The notes: generated from the letters alone by a model not told the origin. 64,000 bases of DNA from JAGHKQ01 sp041920565 (GCA_041920565.1 JBHGXS010000064.1:13627-77626), one strand, 5' to 3'. Positions 42,562-52,367 are shown, numbered from the stretch's first letter. Translations and numbers: made by a program.

Positions 42562-44336
42562 TTAATTTGAAATTAATTCATACTTACTTAAAAGTGCAGG
42601 TACTTTTTCAGGTAATATAGGTTTGCTAAAGAAATATCCTTGTCCTACATTGCATTTTTGTTGTTTAAGGAGAGAAAGTTGTTTTTCGTTTTCAATTCCT
42701 TCCGCAATCACAGTTAATTGCAGGTTTTTCCCTAGATTAATAATAGTGTTTACGATTGCTTCCCCATCAATATGCAAATCATCGATAAATGATTTGTCAA
42801 TTTTTAATGTATCAATAGGCAGATGCTTTAAGTAACTTAAAGATGAATAACCAGTACCAAAATCATCTATAGATATTTTTACACCTATATTTTTCAATTC
42901 TTTTAATGTATTGATGGATTCTTCTGTATTTAGAATAGCACTTTCAGTTACTTCTAGCTCTAAAAATTGGGGGGCAAGTTGAGTATCTTTTAAAATTTGT
43001 TTTATATCTCTCACAAATTGTTCTCTTCTAAATTGTATTGTAGAGACATTTACCGCAACCCTTTGTAATTCTAGGCCCATTTCTTGCCATTCTTTCATTT
43101 GTATACAGACATTTTTTAAAATCCATTTTCCTACAGGGATGATGAGTCCAGTTTCCTCTAAAATTGGTATGAATTCTATTGGAGAAATTGAACCTAATTT
43201 AGAATTCTCCCAACGCAATAAAGCTTCAAATCCGACCGCTAGCCCGTTGCTTAAGTTTATAAGAGGTTGATAAACAATTGAAAACTCCTGTTTTTCTAGG
43301 GCCTGTTTTAATTCTTGCTCTAAATCATGATGTCTTTTCATCCTCTTGTTTTGTTCAGGCGTATTAAAACGATATGTACCGCCGCCTGTTTTTTTTGCAT
43401 GGTACATGGCAATATCGGCTTGTTTAATCAATGTGTCAATGGAGTCGTCAATTTTTTCTAAATTATTCTTTTTTACATCTTTAATCGTCGTATAACTAAT
43501 CCCAATACTCGTCGATGTTACTATTTTTTCGTTATGAATGTAAAAAGGCAAAGAAAGTTTATTAATAATTTTATTAGCAATGGTAATTACATCTTGTTTA
43601 CAGCTTATATCGTCTAAAACAATAATGAACTCATCTCCGCCTTGACGTGAAATGAAATCGGATTTGCGCAGGCAGCTTTTTAATCGTTGCCCGACTTCCT
43701 TTAATAATAAATCTCCGGTGTTATGGCCTAGGGCATCATTAATCGACTTAAAACGATCCAAGTCCAAAAATAACATAGCAATTTGATCATTGCTGTTCTT
43801 ATTTAAAAGAATTTCTTTTAGATGTTTATTTAATAAATTCCTATTGGGTAAGGTTGTTAAAGGATCGAAATAAGCCAAATATTTCATATTTTCCTCAATT
43901 TGTTTACGAAGAGTTATATCATGACGAATTGAAATGTACTGATAAGGTATACCTTTTTCATCCAAAAAGGGGACAATCGTTGTATCCACCCAATAAAATG
44001 TTCCATCTTTCGCTTTGTTTTTTATTTCACCTTTCCATACTTTTCCTTGCTCGATTGTACTCCATAATTCTTTAAAAAAAGATTTTGAATGATAACCAGA
44101 ATATGATCTTGACCTATAAGTTCTTCGCGGCTGTACTTCGAAATTTCACAAAATTTATTGTTTGCAAACTGAATAATTCCTCTTCGATTTGTGATTGCCA
44201 CAATAGAAGACTCATTTAAAGCTAATTCAATATCTTGGAGTTTTTTTAATGTTTTATTTAGTTTAGCTTCTAGGTGCATGTTTTCTATAACCTCTCTTTC
44301 AAGAGCAGATGGTGTATTAATTATTATATCAAACAA
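42562..44336 (-). pseudogene. PAS-GGDEF-EAL signalling protein, frameshifted in PAS
   Basis: A first frame (44336-44022) starts MFDIIINTPSALEREVIENM and gives the N-terminal half of a PAS domain. Its frame is lost near 44105-44110. A second frame resumes with the PAS continuation SGYHSKSFFKELWST (readable on the minus strand, 44100-44055). It runs to 42562 with GGDEF (RQGGDEFIIV) and EAL (FEALLRW, ISIDDFGTGYSS) domains, both motif-complete. Compared with relatives about ten bases seem deleted. An ATG at 43989 could still yield a 475-aa GGDEF-EAL protein able to make or break cyclic di-GMP, so it may be partly active. Confidence 0.75.
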
Positions 44337-44622
44337 CGTTCTCTTGCTTATAGATACCAGGTGTCCAATTTTCGAAATTATGTTAAGGGCTAATCGAGTG
44401 AAGCATATTTATATGCTTTTCAGCCAAAACTGTCCGTTAGAGCAATAAGATAATGGATAATTATTTTTCTATTTGTATTGACTTTTTTCATTATTTGCTT
44501 CATTATAAAAAAGAAATAAATAAGAATGATTTCGGTTTATGAAGAATATTAAAAATAAGTATGTGTTATCATTCTTATTCATCATCAATTCCTATAAGTA
44601 TTGAAATAAGGAGGCACCTTGA

Positions 44623-44772
44623 ATGCGTGTAAACATTACATTAGCCTGTACGGAATGTGGAGATCGCAACTATATTACAACCAAAAATAAACGTAACAAT
44701 CCTGAGCGGATCGAACTGAAAAAATATTGTCCAAGATTGAAAAGAGTAACATTGCACCGTGAAACGAAATAA
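44623..44772 (+). CDS. rpmG: 50S ribosomal protein L33
   Basis: This 49-residue gene was found by eye: MRVNITLACTECGDRNYITT, then a basic stretch ending LKRVTLHRETK. The sequence is the zinc-type L33 start (CTEC) with one later Cys (KYCPR) where the full zinc form has two. ggagg lies 10 nt before ATG 44623. It is a small component of the large ribosomal subunit. It stands alone with its own terminator; bacilli often carry several L33 genes. Confidence 0.9.
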   Translation: MRVNITLACTECGDRNYITTKNKRNNPERIELKKYCPRLKRVTLHRETK

Positions 44773-44780
44773 AGTTTTTA

Positions 44781-44812
44781 GCCCGTGTCTTGTATGAACA
44801 CGGGTTTTTTCA
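44781..44812 (+). terminator. Terminator after rpmG
   Basis: agcccgtgt/acacgggt stem and TTTTTT tail. Confidence 0.88.
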
Positions 44813-44883
44813 TATCATAATAAAACATATTGGGAGTTTGATAGTATAAGAAAATATTTTTCTTAGTCCAAGGTATTTATGAA

Positions 44884-45050
44884 TTAGAATTGTATTAAAG
44901 AAGAATGCAAACAGCTTGGTGTGGAGTTTGGAGTTATCCATAAAGATGGTCGTGCCCAATTTCATTGCTTTTGCACAGCAATTACTGGAACGGAAAGAGA
45001 GTGTCAGGACGGCCTAATTCCTTATATGCATAAAGTGACATTTAGTTGAA
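44884..45050 (+). pseudogene. Unrecognised coding remnant before hsdM
   Basis: The frame ending in TGA 45048-45050 reads KEECKQLGVEFGVIHKDGR and later HCFCTAITGTERECQDG with four Cys. It looks coding by codon use but is cut at the left by a stop and has no start or ribosome site. No family recognised. The rest of the gap to hsdM shows nothing more. Confidence 0.4.
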
Positions 45051-45131
45051 GGCTGGAATTCTATACAATATAAGTGGGAAATTATTGAATCGCGGGTAAG
45101 TAAAATGATACTCATAGGGGGCAAAAGAAGT

Positions 45132-46586
45132 ATGATCACAGGAGAATTAAGAAACAAAGTAGATAAAATATGGGAAGTGTTCTGGACAGGCGGAATTACA
45201 AATCCGCTTACTGTTATTGAGCAGTTTACATATTTACTGTTCATCAAAGGATTAGATGAAGTGGAAACAACGAAAGAAAGTGAAGCAATATTTTTAGGGT
45301 TAGGTTATGAAGGGATCTTCCCAAAAGATAAACAGCATTTACGCTGGAGCAAGTTCAAGAACTTAGGATCACAACAAATGTTTGATATTGTATTAAAAGA
45401 AGTCTTTCCTTTTATCAAAAACTTACATGGAAACAAAGATTCTGCTTACGCGAAATATATGAGCGATGCGATTTTCATGATTCCAACACCGCAAATGCTT
45501 ACGAAAATTGTGGACGGCATCGACAATATTCCAATGAAGGACCGTGATACAAAAGGGGATTTGTACGAGTATCTTCTTTCTAAAGTATCCACCGCAGGTA
45601 CGAATGGTCAGTTCCGTACACCGCGTCACATCATTGACATGATGGTACAGATGATGAAGCCGACACCGGAAGATATTATTGTGGATCCGGCAGCAGGATC
45701 CGCAGGTTTCCTTGTGTCTGCAGGTGAGTATGTACGTAAAAATCACAGTGATTTATTCCTGGTGCAAGGACTGAAAGAACACTTTAATAACAGCATGTTC
45801 CATGGATTTGATATGGACCGCACAATGCTTCGTATCGGTGCCATGAATATGATGCAGCACGGCATTGAAAATCCTAATATTGAATATCGTGATTCTTTGT
45901 CTGAACTAAACCAGGACGAAGATAAATATACACTTGTTTTAGCGAACCCGCCGTTTAAAGGCTCTTTAGACTATGAGGCTGTATCTCCTGATCTATTGAA
46001 GGTAGTGAAAACGAAGAAGACAGAGCTTCTTTTCTTGGCTCTCTTCTTGCGTATGCTGAAAGCCGGGGGAAGATGTGCTGTTATTGTACCGGATGGTGTA
46101 TTATTCGGAAATTCAAAAGCGCATAAAGATATTCGCAAAGAAATTGTTGAAAAACACAAACTAGAAGCTGTTATTTCCATGCCAAGCGGTGTCTTCAAGC
46201 CGTATGCTGGGGTTTCAACGGCAATTATGATTTTCACAAAAACAGGTGTAGGCGGAACGGATCAAGTGTGGTTCTATGATATGAAAGCAGACGGCTATTC
46301 ATTAGACGATAAACGTACGCCGATAGAAGCGAATGATATTCCAGACATCATTGCTCGTTTTAATAATTTAACTGGGGAAAAGGAAAGAAAGCGTACAGAA
46401 CAATCTTTCTTTGTGCCTGTGGAAGAGATTAAAGAAAATGCTTATGACCTAAGCATTAACCGTTACAAAGAGGTTGAGTATGAAGAAGTACAGTACGAAG
46501 ATCCGAAAGTCATCCTTGCTGATATTAAAAAGTTAGAGGAAGAGATTATGGAAGGCATTAAAGAGTTGGAGGGGATGATTGGGTGA
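45132..46586 (+). CDS. hsdM: Type I restriction-modification methyltransferase subunit
   Basis: The subunit (484 aa) is an N6-adenine DNA methylase. An N-terminal helical HsdM domain is seen (IWEVFWTGGITNPLTVIEQFTYLLFIKGLDE). The SAM site DPAAGSAGFLVSAGEYV, motif IV NPPF in LANPPFKGSLDYE and the C-terminal helical part follow. Its stop overlaps the hsdS GTG. The ATG 45132 start has aggggg 9-10 nt upstream, unlike the alternative at 45105. With HsdS it can methylate DNA, but the restriction subunit is missing. Confidence 0.93.
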   Translation: MITGELRNKVDKIWEVFWTGGITNPLTVIEQFTYLLFIKGLDEVETTKESEAIFLGLGYEGIFPKDKQHLRWSKFKNLGSQQMFDIVLKEVFPFIKNLHGNKDSAYAKYMSDAIFMIPTPQMLTKIVDGIDNIPMKDRDTKGDLYEYLLSKVSTAGTNGQFRTPRHIIDMMVQMMKPTPEDIIVDPAAGSAGFLVSAGEYVRKNHSDLFLVQGLKEHFNNSMFHGFDMDRTMLRIGAMNMMQHGIENPNIEYRDSLSELNQDEDKYTLVLANPPFKGSLDYEAVSPDLLKVVKTKKTELLFLALFLRMLKAGGRCAVIVPDGVLFGNSKAHKDIRKEIVEKHKLEAVISMPSGVFKPYAGVSTAIMIFTKTGVGGTDQVWFYDMKADGYSLDDKRTPIEANDIPDIIARFNNLTGEKERKRTEQSFFVPVEEIKENAYDLSINRYKEVEYEEVQYEDPKVILADIKKLEEEIMEGIKELEGMIG

Positions 46587-47758
46587 GTTATGCACTATTT
46601 CAAGATAAACAATTCATACAGAGCATCCCTAAAGACTGGTGTGTACTCTCTTTTCAAGATGTAATCCAAGATGTTACTGGCGGAAACAAAAAAATAAAAA
46701 AAGAACAGTACCTGGAAGAAGGAAAATATCCTATAGTAGACCAAGGAAAGGGGTTAGTAGCAGGCTATACAGATGAAGAAGTTTATGTAAAGCATACCCC
46801 ACCTTATATTATTTTTGGAGATCACACAAGGACTTTCAAATATGTCGATTTTAAATTTGTATTAGGAACAGATGGCGTAAAAGTTTTAATCCCTAAGATA
46901 AGTGAAATAAATGTTAAGTATCTATACTATTTCTTTTTAACTCTTGAGGTACCGGATACAGGATACAACCGACATTTTAAATTTTTAAAAGATGTAATGA
47001 TTCCCATTCCGCCGCTTGAACAACAAAATCATATTGTTGCTGTTTTAGATAAAGCACAAGTATTGATTGATAAACGAAAAGAAGCAATAGCAAAGTTAGA
47101 TGAATTAGTTCAAGCAGTGTTTTTAGATATGTTTGGAGATCCGGTATTAAATAAGAGAAACTGGATTATGAAATCTTTGGGCGAGCTTACAGATGTTAGG
47201 GATGGGACACATGATTCTCCTAAGTATGTTACAAAAGGTTATCCTTTAATAACATCTAAGAACATAAAGAATGGGAAAATAGATTTTGATAAAGTGAACT
47301 ATATTTCCCGCGAAGATTTTGAAAAAATTAACCAAAGATCTAAAGTGGATTTAGGAGATATCATAATGCCAATGATAGGAACAATAGGAAATCCTTGTAT
47401 AGTTACAGAAGAACCGAACTATGCAATTAAAAATGTTGCTCTGATAAAATTCATGAATAATGAACTAAACAATGTTTATGTAAAGCAATTGCTGGATTCC
47501 CATTACTTGCAATATATTTTAGGAAAAAACGGAAGAGGCGGGACGCAAAAATTTCTTTCTTTATCTGATATTAGAAATATGAAAATCCCCGTTGCTGATT
47601 CAAGATTGCAAGAAAAATTCTGCATTATAGAAAAAGAAATAAGAATAAAAAAAGAGTTATATGAGATTAGTATTAGAAAGCTAGAAGCTTACTTCCAAAC
47701 TCTTTTACAACGTGCATTCAAAGGAGAACTATCATTAAACAAAGAAATGGTATCCTAA
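46583..47758 (+). CDS. hsdS: Type I specificity subunit
   Basis: The product (391 aa) reads the bipartite target for the methylase. Two target-recognition domains lie at about 10-155 and 195-345. Between them is the conserved spacer PPLEQQNHIVAVLDKAQVLIDKRKEAIAKLDELVQAVFLDMFGDP, and a parallel helix ends the protein (LEAYFQTLLQRAFKGEL). The two TRDs differ, so the two half-sites differ. GTG 46583 overlaps the hsdM stop. The target sequence cannot be predicted by eye. Confidence 0.92.
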   Translation: MSYALFQDKQFIQSIPKDWCVLSFQDVIQDVTGGNKKIKKEQYLEEGKYPIVDQGKGLVAGYTDEEVYVKHTPPYIIFGDHTRTFKYVDFKFVLGTDGVKVLIPKISEINVKYLYYFFLTLEVPDTGYNRHFKFLKDVMIPIPPLEQQNHIVAVLDKAQVLIDKRKEAIAKLDELVQAVFLDMFGDPVLNKRNWIMKSLGELTDVRDGTHDSPKYVTKGYPLITSKNIKNGKIDFDKVNYISREDFEKINQRSKVDLGDIIMPMIGTIGNPCIVTEEPNYAIKNVALIKFMNNELNNVYVKQLLDSHYLQYILGKNGRGGTQKFLSLSDIRNMKIPVADSRLQEKFCIIEKEIRIKKELYEISIRKLEAYFQTLLQRAFKGELSLNKEMVS

Positions 47759-47783
47759 CATCCACTACTGGAGAGAGGGGGCT

Positions 47784-48308
47784 ATGGTGTATTCGAATTT
47801 CATGTTCTTAAAAGAAAACAGCAATACGAACGATTTACAAAGCTATTGTAAGAAGGTCAATCAATATTTGAAAGAGCAACGGGATCAACTGGCGGTTTAC
47901 AAGTTGCGGAACAATAAACAGCTTACTATACAAGACCTTCAAACGCTTGAAAATATTCTTTGGACCGAACTTGGTACACGTGAGGATTACGAAAAAGAAT
48001 ACGGTGATACACCAATTACAAAATTAGTCCGGCAAGTCGTTGGGTTAGACCTGCAAGCAGCACATGAGGCGTTCTCCGAGTTTTTAACAAATGAACGTTT
48101 AAATCAAAATCAGATTTGATTTGTGAAACTCATTGTGGATTATGTAGTGAAAAATGGTATTATGGATAAGCGTGTACTTCAAGAAGAGCCATTTAAAACA
48201 GTGGGAAGCATTATTGAACTGTTTAAAGATAATATGGATGATGCAAGAAGAATTATTAGCATCATCGATCAAATTAACAGGAATTCTGAGGAAGTTACAG
48301 GAACTTAA
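47784..48308 (+). pseudogene. hsdR: C-terminal stub of hsdR restriction subunit
   Basis: The frame from ATG 47784 (after gagaggggg) resembles only the last ~175 residues of HsdR: LQSYCKKVNQYLKEQRD, KLRNNKQLTIQDLQTLENILWTELGT and FSEFLTNERLNQNQI. A TGA (48117-48119) interrupts it; the same frame then goes on FVKLIVDYVVKNGIMDKRV to 48308. The helicase and nuclease parts (about 800 residues) are absent. The locus therefore cannot cut DNA. Confidence 0.82.
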
Positions 48309-48345
48309 TGAAAGTCACACCACCCTGTCGATCAGGACAAGGTGG
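48308..48345 (+). terminator. Terminator with CACCACCCTGT stem
   Basis: cacaccaccctgtc/gacaaggtggtgt with T-rich tail. Sister element of 42370-42407 and 54641-54678. Confidence 0.8.
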
Positions 48346-48470
48346 TGTTTTATTTATTACTCCATTTTAGGATGTAATCCACTTCCAATCCGTTACTTTA
48401 AATATAAAAAACAAGATAATAAGAACATGCATAGATTGCAGCGATAGCGAACTGAGCGCTGCTGCAACTA

Positions 48471-48513
48471 ATAAAACTTCTTCAGAACGCGTAATAGCTG
48501 AAGGAGTTTTGTT
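48471..48513. terminator. Second hairpin, aaaacttcttcag/ctgaaggagtttt
   Basis: A 13-bp stem with one mismatch and a 10-nt loop, TTG on one side. Together with 48308-48345 it fills the space between the hsdR stub and the IS element. A short frame at 48537-48667 follows and lacks a convincing function. Confidence 0.6.
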
Positions 48514-48662
48514 ATCCAGGTGGTATAAAGTAAAGTATGATGTTTAATTGTGTCAAATCTTATATTATGATGTCGCTTATGAAAGGAGGACAAAACGCAA
48601 GAAATGCTTTAGAACAGAAGAAAATAACAAGTTTTATAGTTCATAATGAAAGTCCGTATTTC

Positions 48663-48667
48663 ATATG
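48663..48667. repeat. 5-bp target duplication of IS21 element (left)
   Basis: ATATG, repeated directly after the right end at 52318-52322. Confidence 0.75.
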
Positions 48668-49468
48668 TGTCAGAATCGGTGCTAAAATCCCCAATAACAA
48701 CGGTTTAAAATTCCCCACTAATAACAGATAATCGTCTCATAGCTTACTAGTTTAGGAGTGCATGAGACGGTGCTGAAGACAGGGGAATTTTTTATGATTA
48801 GAGATTTGTTTCAAAAGGGTTGGACGAAAACGGCGATTGCCGAAGCGACTGGCTTTGACCGCAAGACGATAAGCAAGTACATAAACAGCGACAAGGTGCC
48901 AGAGGCGAAAAGCCGGAAATCAAAGCCAAGCAAGCTTGATCCATTCAAGCCTTATATTCTACAAAGGATTCAAGAAGGGGCCACGAACTGTGTAGTGTTG
49001 CTTGAAGAAATTCAGGCTATGGGGTATGAGGGGCAATCAACCATTTTAAGGGACTTTGTTAAACCTCACCGCGCACAGCCCAAAAAGCAGGCTGAACCCC
49101 CTCCGGGGAAACAGGCGCAGATGGACTGGGCAGAGGTCGGAATGTATGAGGTGGACGGAAAGCTTCAAAAAGTGTATGCGTTCATTATGATTCTGGGGTA
49201 TTCCCGGATGAAGTATATTGAGTTTACAACGGATATGAAACTGGAAACATTGATGAAATGCCATATGAATGCCTTCGCCTATTTTAATGGCCTGCCCCAC
49301 CATATTCTTTATGACAATATGAAAACGGTGGTGATTAAACACAGCCCGGTAGAGATCCGTTGTAACCGCACATTCGAGGACTTTCTGGCTTACTACGGAA
49401 TTGTGCCTAAAGCATGTAAGCCTAGCCGACCGCAGACCAAAGGCAAAGTGGAAAGAACGGTTCATTAT

Positions 49469-49476
49469 TTAAAAAA
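49469..49476. repeat. 8-bp target duplication of ISL3 (left copy)
   Basis: TTAAAAAA, repeated exactly at 50960-50967. Eight-bp duplications are typical of ISL3. Confidence 0.85.
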
Positions 49477-49578
49477 GATTCATCATCACATTTTGTGATT
49501 TACCGTAAAAAATGAAAACACTCACAGATTCCTGGCAATAATGTTAGCTGCGACTAAACATAAAAGGAGGATCTGCAA

Positions 49579-50772
49579 GTGTTTTCCGTATCACTAGATT
49601 TGCCAGAATTTGAAGTTGATAAACAAGTATTCCTGAAAGATTGTATTCTTTTACATGTTGAGAAAAATACGACTAAGGAACTTTGTTCCTACTGCGGTTT
49701 TTCTACCAGTCATGTCCATGACTGGCGGACAAGAAAAGTTCGTGACTTATCTGTTTTAGGCAAGCCACTTTTCCTATTTGTTAGGGTAAACAGATACCGT
49801 TGTCATAACTGTGACGAGGTATTTTCACAAACGTTTGAATCTATTGAGCCTAATAAGCATCAGACTAATCGATACAGAGAGTATCTTTACGAGCTGTGCA
49901 GTGGCTCCACTATTCAAGAAGTGAGTCGAAAGGAAAGGGTTCCATATACGACCGTTGAGAGAATCTTTTATTCCATTGCTAAAGTAAAAGAAATGGAGCA
50001 TCTAGAACACCTTGAAGATGTTCTGGAAAACGACGAATTAGTTCTTAGTCTTGATGAGATTGCCATTCGTAAAGGTCACCGATATGAGACTGTTCTTATG
50101 GATACACAAACCGGATGTGTGCTAGGCCTAGAGCATCAACGTAGTTATGATTCTACTCAAATCCTATTAGCCAAGAATATTCTGTCCAATAAGTTCGTTC
50201 ATACGTTTGTCATTGATATGTGGGATCCTTTTCACAAAGCCGTTAAATCATCATTCCCGGAAGCCTGTATCGTTATTGATAAGTATCATGTCGTGCAAAA
50301 GGTAACCCAAGCTCTCGATCAAGTAAGAAAGACGGTTCCTGGTCTGAAAAAGGGACGTTTTAAACTTTTAAAGGGTTCTGAAAAGTTAACGACTAATGAA
50401 AAACAACAATTGGACGAGATGCTCGAAGAGCACCTTGAGATATCGTATGCCTATTTCCTAAAAGAACTATTTAGGGAAGTTTACCAAGCTCCAAACTATG
50501 ATACAGCTGAAGCACGATTGGAAGAATGGCTTCAATTAGCATGGAGCAGTCCATTTTCTGCCTTTCATCAAGTAGCTAAGACAATTGAAAATTGGAAAGC
50601 ACAGATATTACAATACTTTCTTACTCCCTTTACAAATGGTCGGATTGAAGGCACGAACCATAAGATAAAAAACATCAAAAGACGTGCCTTTGGGTTTAGA
50701 AATCTAGAACGATTTAGACTACGTGTATTCTTGGAGTGTACAGGTAAAACTTATAAAAATCAGGCTGCCTAA
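49579..50772 (+). CDS. ISL3-family transposase
   Basis: The transposase (397 aa) has an N-terminal zinc-finger pair (CSYCGF with later CHNCDEVF, about residues 33-80). A helix-turn-helix and the DDE domain follow, with SLDEIAIRKGHRYETVLMD, VIDMWDPFHKAVKSSFPEA and the end NGRIEGTNHKIKNIKRRAFGFRN that gives the catalytic Glu. GTG 49579 follows aaggagg. The frame is complete, so the element may still be mobile. Confidence 0.93.
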   Translation: MFSVSLDLPEFEVDKQVFLKDCILLHVEKNTTKELCSYCGFSTSHVHDWRTRKVRDLSVLGKPLFLFVRVNRYRCHNCDEVFSQTFESIEPNKHQTNRYREYLYELCSGSTIQEVSRKERVPYTTVERIFYSIAKVKEMEHLEHLEDVLENDELVLSLDEIAIRKGHRYETVLMDTQTGCVLGLEHQRSYDSTQILLAKNILSNKFVHTFVIDMWDPFHKAVKSSFPEACIVIDKYHVVQKVTQALDQVRKTVPGLKKGRFKLLKGSEKLTTNEKQQLDEMLEEHLEISYAYFLKELFREVYQAPNYDTAEARLEEWLQLAWSSPFSAFHQVAKTIENWKAQILQYFLTPFTNGRIEGTNHKIKNIKRRAFGFRNLERFRLRVFLECTGKTYKNQAA

Positions 50773-50773
50773 A

Positions 50774-50890
50774 ACAACCTTCCTCAGCTTTCTGCAGGAT
50801 AGTTGGTAAAATGGAAGCCGTCAAGCAAAGCACTTGACCGCTTCCATTCTACCAACTTAGTGGTCAGTAAGCTGACGAAGGAGTTACTCT
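50774..50890. repeat. Long imperfect palindrome behind the ISL3 transposase
   Basis: The core arms agttggtaaaatggaag.cgtcaag and cttgac.gcttccattctaccaact (about 50804-50860) pair almost fully. Outer arms ccttcctcagctt / aagctgacgaagg extend it to about 110 nt. There is no T-run, so it is not a simple terminator. Confidence 0.8.
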
Positions 50891-50959
50891 AGATTGGGCA
50901 CCAATCTAGCTAACTTATTTCTGGAATTGAGTGATAACCACAGAAAATGGTGAAGAGAC

Positions 50960-50967
50960 TTAAAAAA
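50960..50967. repeat. 8-bp target duplication of ISL3 (right copy)
   Basis: TTAAAAAA, partner of 49469-49476. Confidence 0.85.
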
Positions 50968-51495
50968 TAACTTTTTTCAAAGAAAACATGAACCGACACT
51001 CTATGCGTTAAATGAAAATATCCGGAAATGGCTGGACCAGACTGCGAATAAAAAGAAAAACCAGACAACAAATGAACCGCCGGTTCTGAGGTTCCAGCAG
51101 GAACAAAAGTTTTTACAACCATGGGGAGTAAAGCCCCTGTTTCCGACCAGCCATTGGGAAATGAGGGAAGTCAGCCGGGATTGTTTCGTTTCTTACAAAG
51201 GGAAAAAATACTCCGTTCCTTTCCGGTATGCAGGCCAAAAAGTAAAAATAAAAATCACCTTGAATCAGGAGATCGAAATTTATGATGAACAGGAATGTAT
51301 TGCGAAGCATCCGATTTTAACCGGAAAAGTGAAAGTCCTTGCGAAGAAGGAACATTATGAAGGGCTTCAAAACAAAGAAAAAGGACAGGAAAAGAAGAAT
51401 CACAACGGTTTGGCGACCCAAGATTCTCCACCTGTCCCGGAAGTTGAGATACGCCCTCTAACTGCCTATGCCGCATTCGAAGAGAGTGATTCGGT

Positions 51496-52257
51496 ATGAA
51501 ATACCCTCTTGAAGAACGCCTGCATTAGCTGGGCTGGCATCTGACTGCCCACCAGCTTGATGACCTGGTAGAGAACGCGTCTAAACATAATGTATCATAT
51601 TTGGACTTCTTTCACACACTTGTTTCGTTAGAATGGGAAAATCGGCAATCCGGACAGCTGGCTAAGAGGGTGAAACGGGCTAAACTGCCTTACACAAAGA
51701 CCATTCATGATTTTGATTTCTCCTTCCAGCCCAGCATTAGTGAGCAACGGGTCAAAGAAACCCTTACCTGCCGGTATATTGCCAATGGGGAAAACAGGAT
51801 TCTTTTAGGGCCGCCGGGTGTCGGCAAAACCCATTTGGCCGTAGCCTTTGCCTTGGAAGCCATCACTCAGGGAGCAACAGCCCTATTTTTAACGGCTGAT
51901 GACGTGGCAGCCGAATGCCAAAAGGCAGAAGCCAAAGGCACTCTTTCCCGGCTAATCGGCAAATGGAGCCGGCCTGATCTTCTGATTATTGATGAAGTAG
52001 GATACTTTCCATTTGATGAACTGGCAGCTAATGTGTTTTTCCAAGTCGTATCCCGCAGGTATGAAAAGGGGGCTATTATTCTTACTTCCAATAAGTCTTA
52101 TATCGAGTGGGGAAAAGTGTTTGGCGATGATGTACTGGCAACAGCCATACTGGACCGCCTGTTGCATCATGCCGTTACGTTTAACATCAAAGGGGAGTCT
52201 TATCGTTTAAGAGAAAAGAAGAAGGCGGGTATTTTTCCCGCCTCCACACCAAAGTAA
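51496..52257 (+). pseudogene. istB: IS21 helper ATPase gene istB with an early stop
   Basis: ATG 51496 overlaps the istA stop (ATGA), the normal IS21 arrangement, but codon 11 is TAG (51526-51528). Beyond it the frame is intact, with Walker A LLGPPGVGKTHLAVA and Walker B LLIIDEVGYFPFDELAANVFF to 52257. A restart at TTG 51601 lacks a ribosome site. IstB would assist IstA in target capture. Confidence 0.82.
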
Positions 52258-52317
52258 CCGATAAAAATGGGGATTTTTATTCCGGCGAAATTGGGGAATT
52301 CCTGACCGATATTGACA

Positions 52318-52322
52318 ATATG
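52318..52322. repeat. 5-bp target duplication of IS21 element (right)
   Basis: ATATG, partner of 48663-48667. Confidence 0.75.
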
Positions 52323-52367
52323 CATTGCAAGAACTGTTTTTATGGGCGGGAAACAAGGGGGAGAAAG

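Larger units (their letters stand above)
49477..50959 (+). mobile_element. ISL3-family insertion sequence (about 1.48 kb)
   Basis: It lies inside istA, bounded by the TTAAAAAA duplication. Terminal inverted repeats are imperfect but clear: the left end gattcatcatcacattttg and the reverse of the right end gtctcttcaccattttctg. It holds one transposase gene that looks intact and a long hairpin region behind it. Confidence 0.88.
48794..51499 (+). pseudogene. istA: IS21 transposase gene istA split by an ISL3 insertion
   Basis: The first part (from ATG 48794 after agggga; an earlier GTG at 48758 is possible) has the helix-turn-helix TKTAIAEATGFDRKTISKYIN. The DDE domain start is AQMDWAEVGMYEVDG, ending PSRPQTKGKVERTVHYLK at 49476. 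After the ISL3 copy it resumes at 50968 with NNFFQRKHEPTLYALNENIR and ends 51499. The joined reading is continuous if the insertion and one 8-bp duplication are removed. Its stop overlaps the istB ATG. Confidence 0.88.
48668..52317 (+). mobile_element. IS21-family element with 5-bp target duplication, interrupted by ISL3
   Basis: The ends carry inverted TGTCA-N-ATCGGT termini (48668 onward and 52317 inward). Repeated AAAATCCCC/GGGGATTTTT-like sub-terminal boxes follow, as in IS21 ends. The flanking ATATG at 48663-48667 and 52318-52322 is a 5-bp target duplication. Inside are istA and istB. The istA gene is split by an ISL3-family copy (49477-50959) and istB has an early stop, so this copy cannot move on its own. 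Confidence 0.9.

Noticed and set aside
44623..44772. tRNA or small RNA in the rpmG region
   Set aside because: Clear L33 reading frame with ribosome site and terminator.
48117..48119. TGA as selenocysteine in the hsdR stub
   Set aside because: Family has Arg-like or Glu-like residues there and the gene is already truncated; no SECIS-like stem seen.
49477..52317. A composite transposon carrying cargo genes
   Set aside because: Only transposition genes lie inside; the ISL3 is simply inserted into istA.
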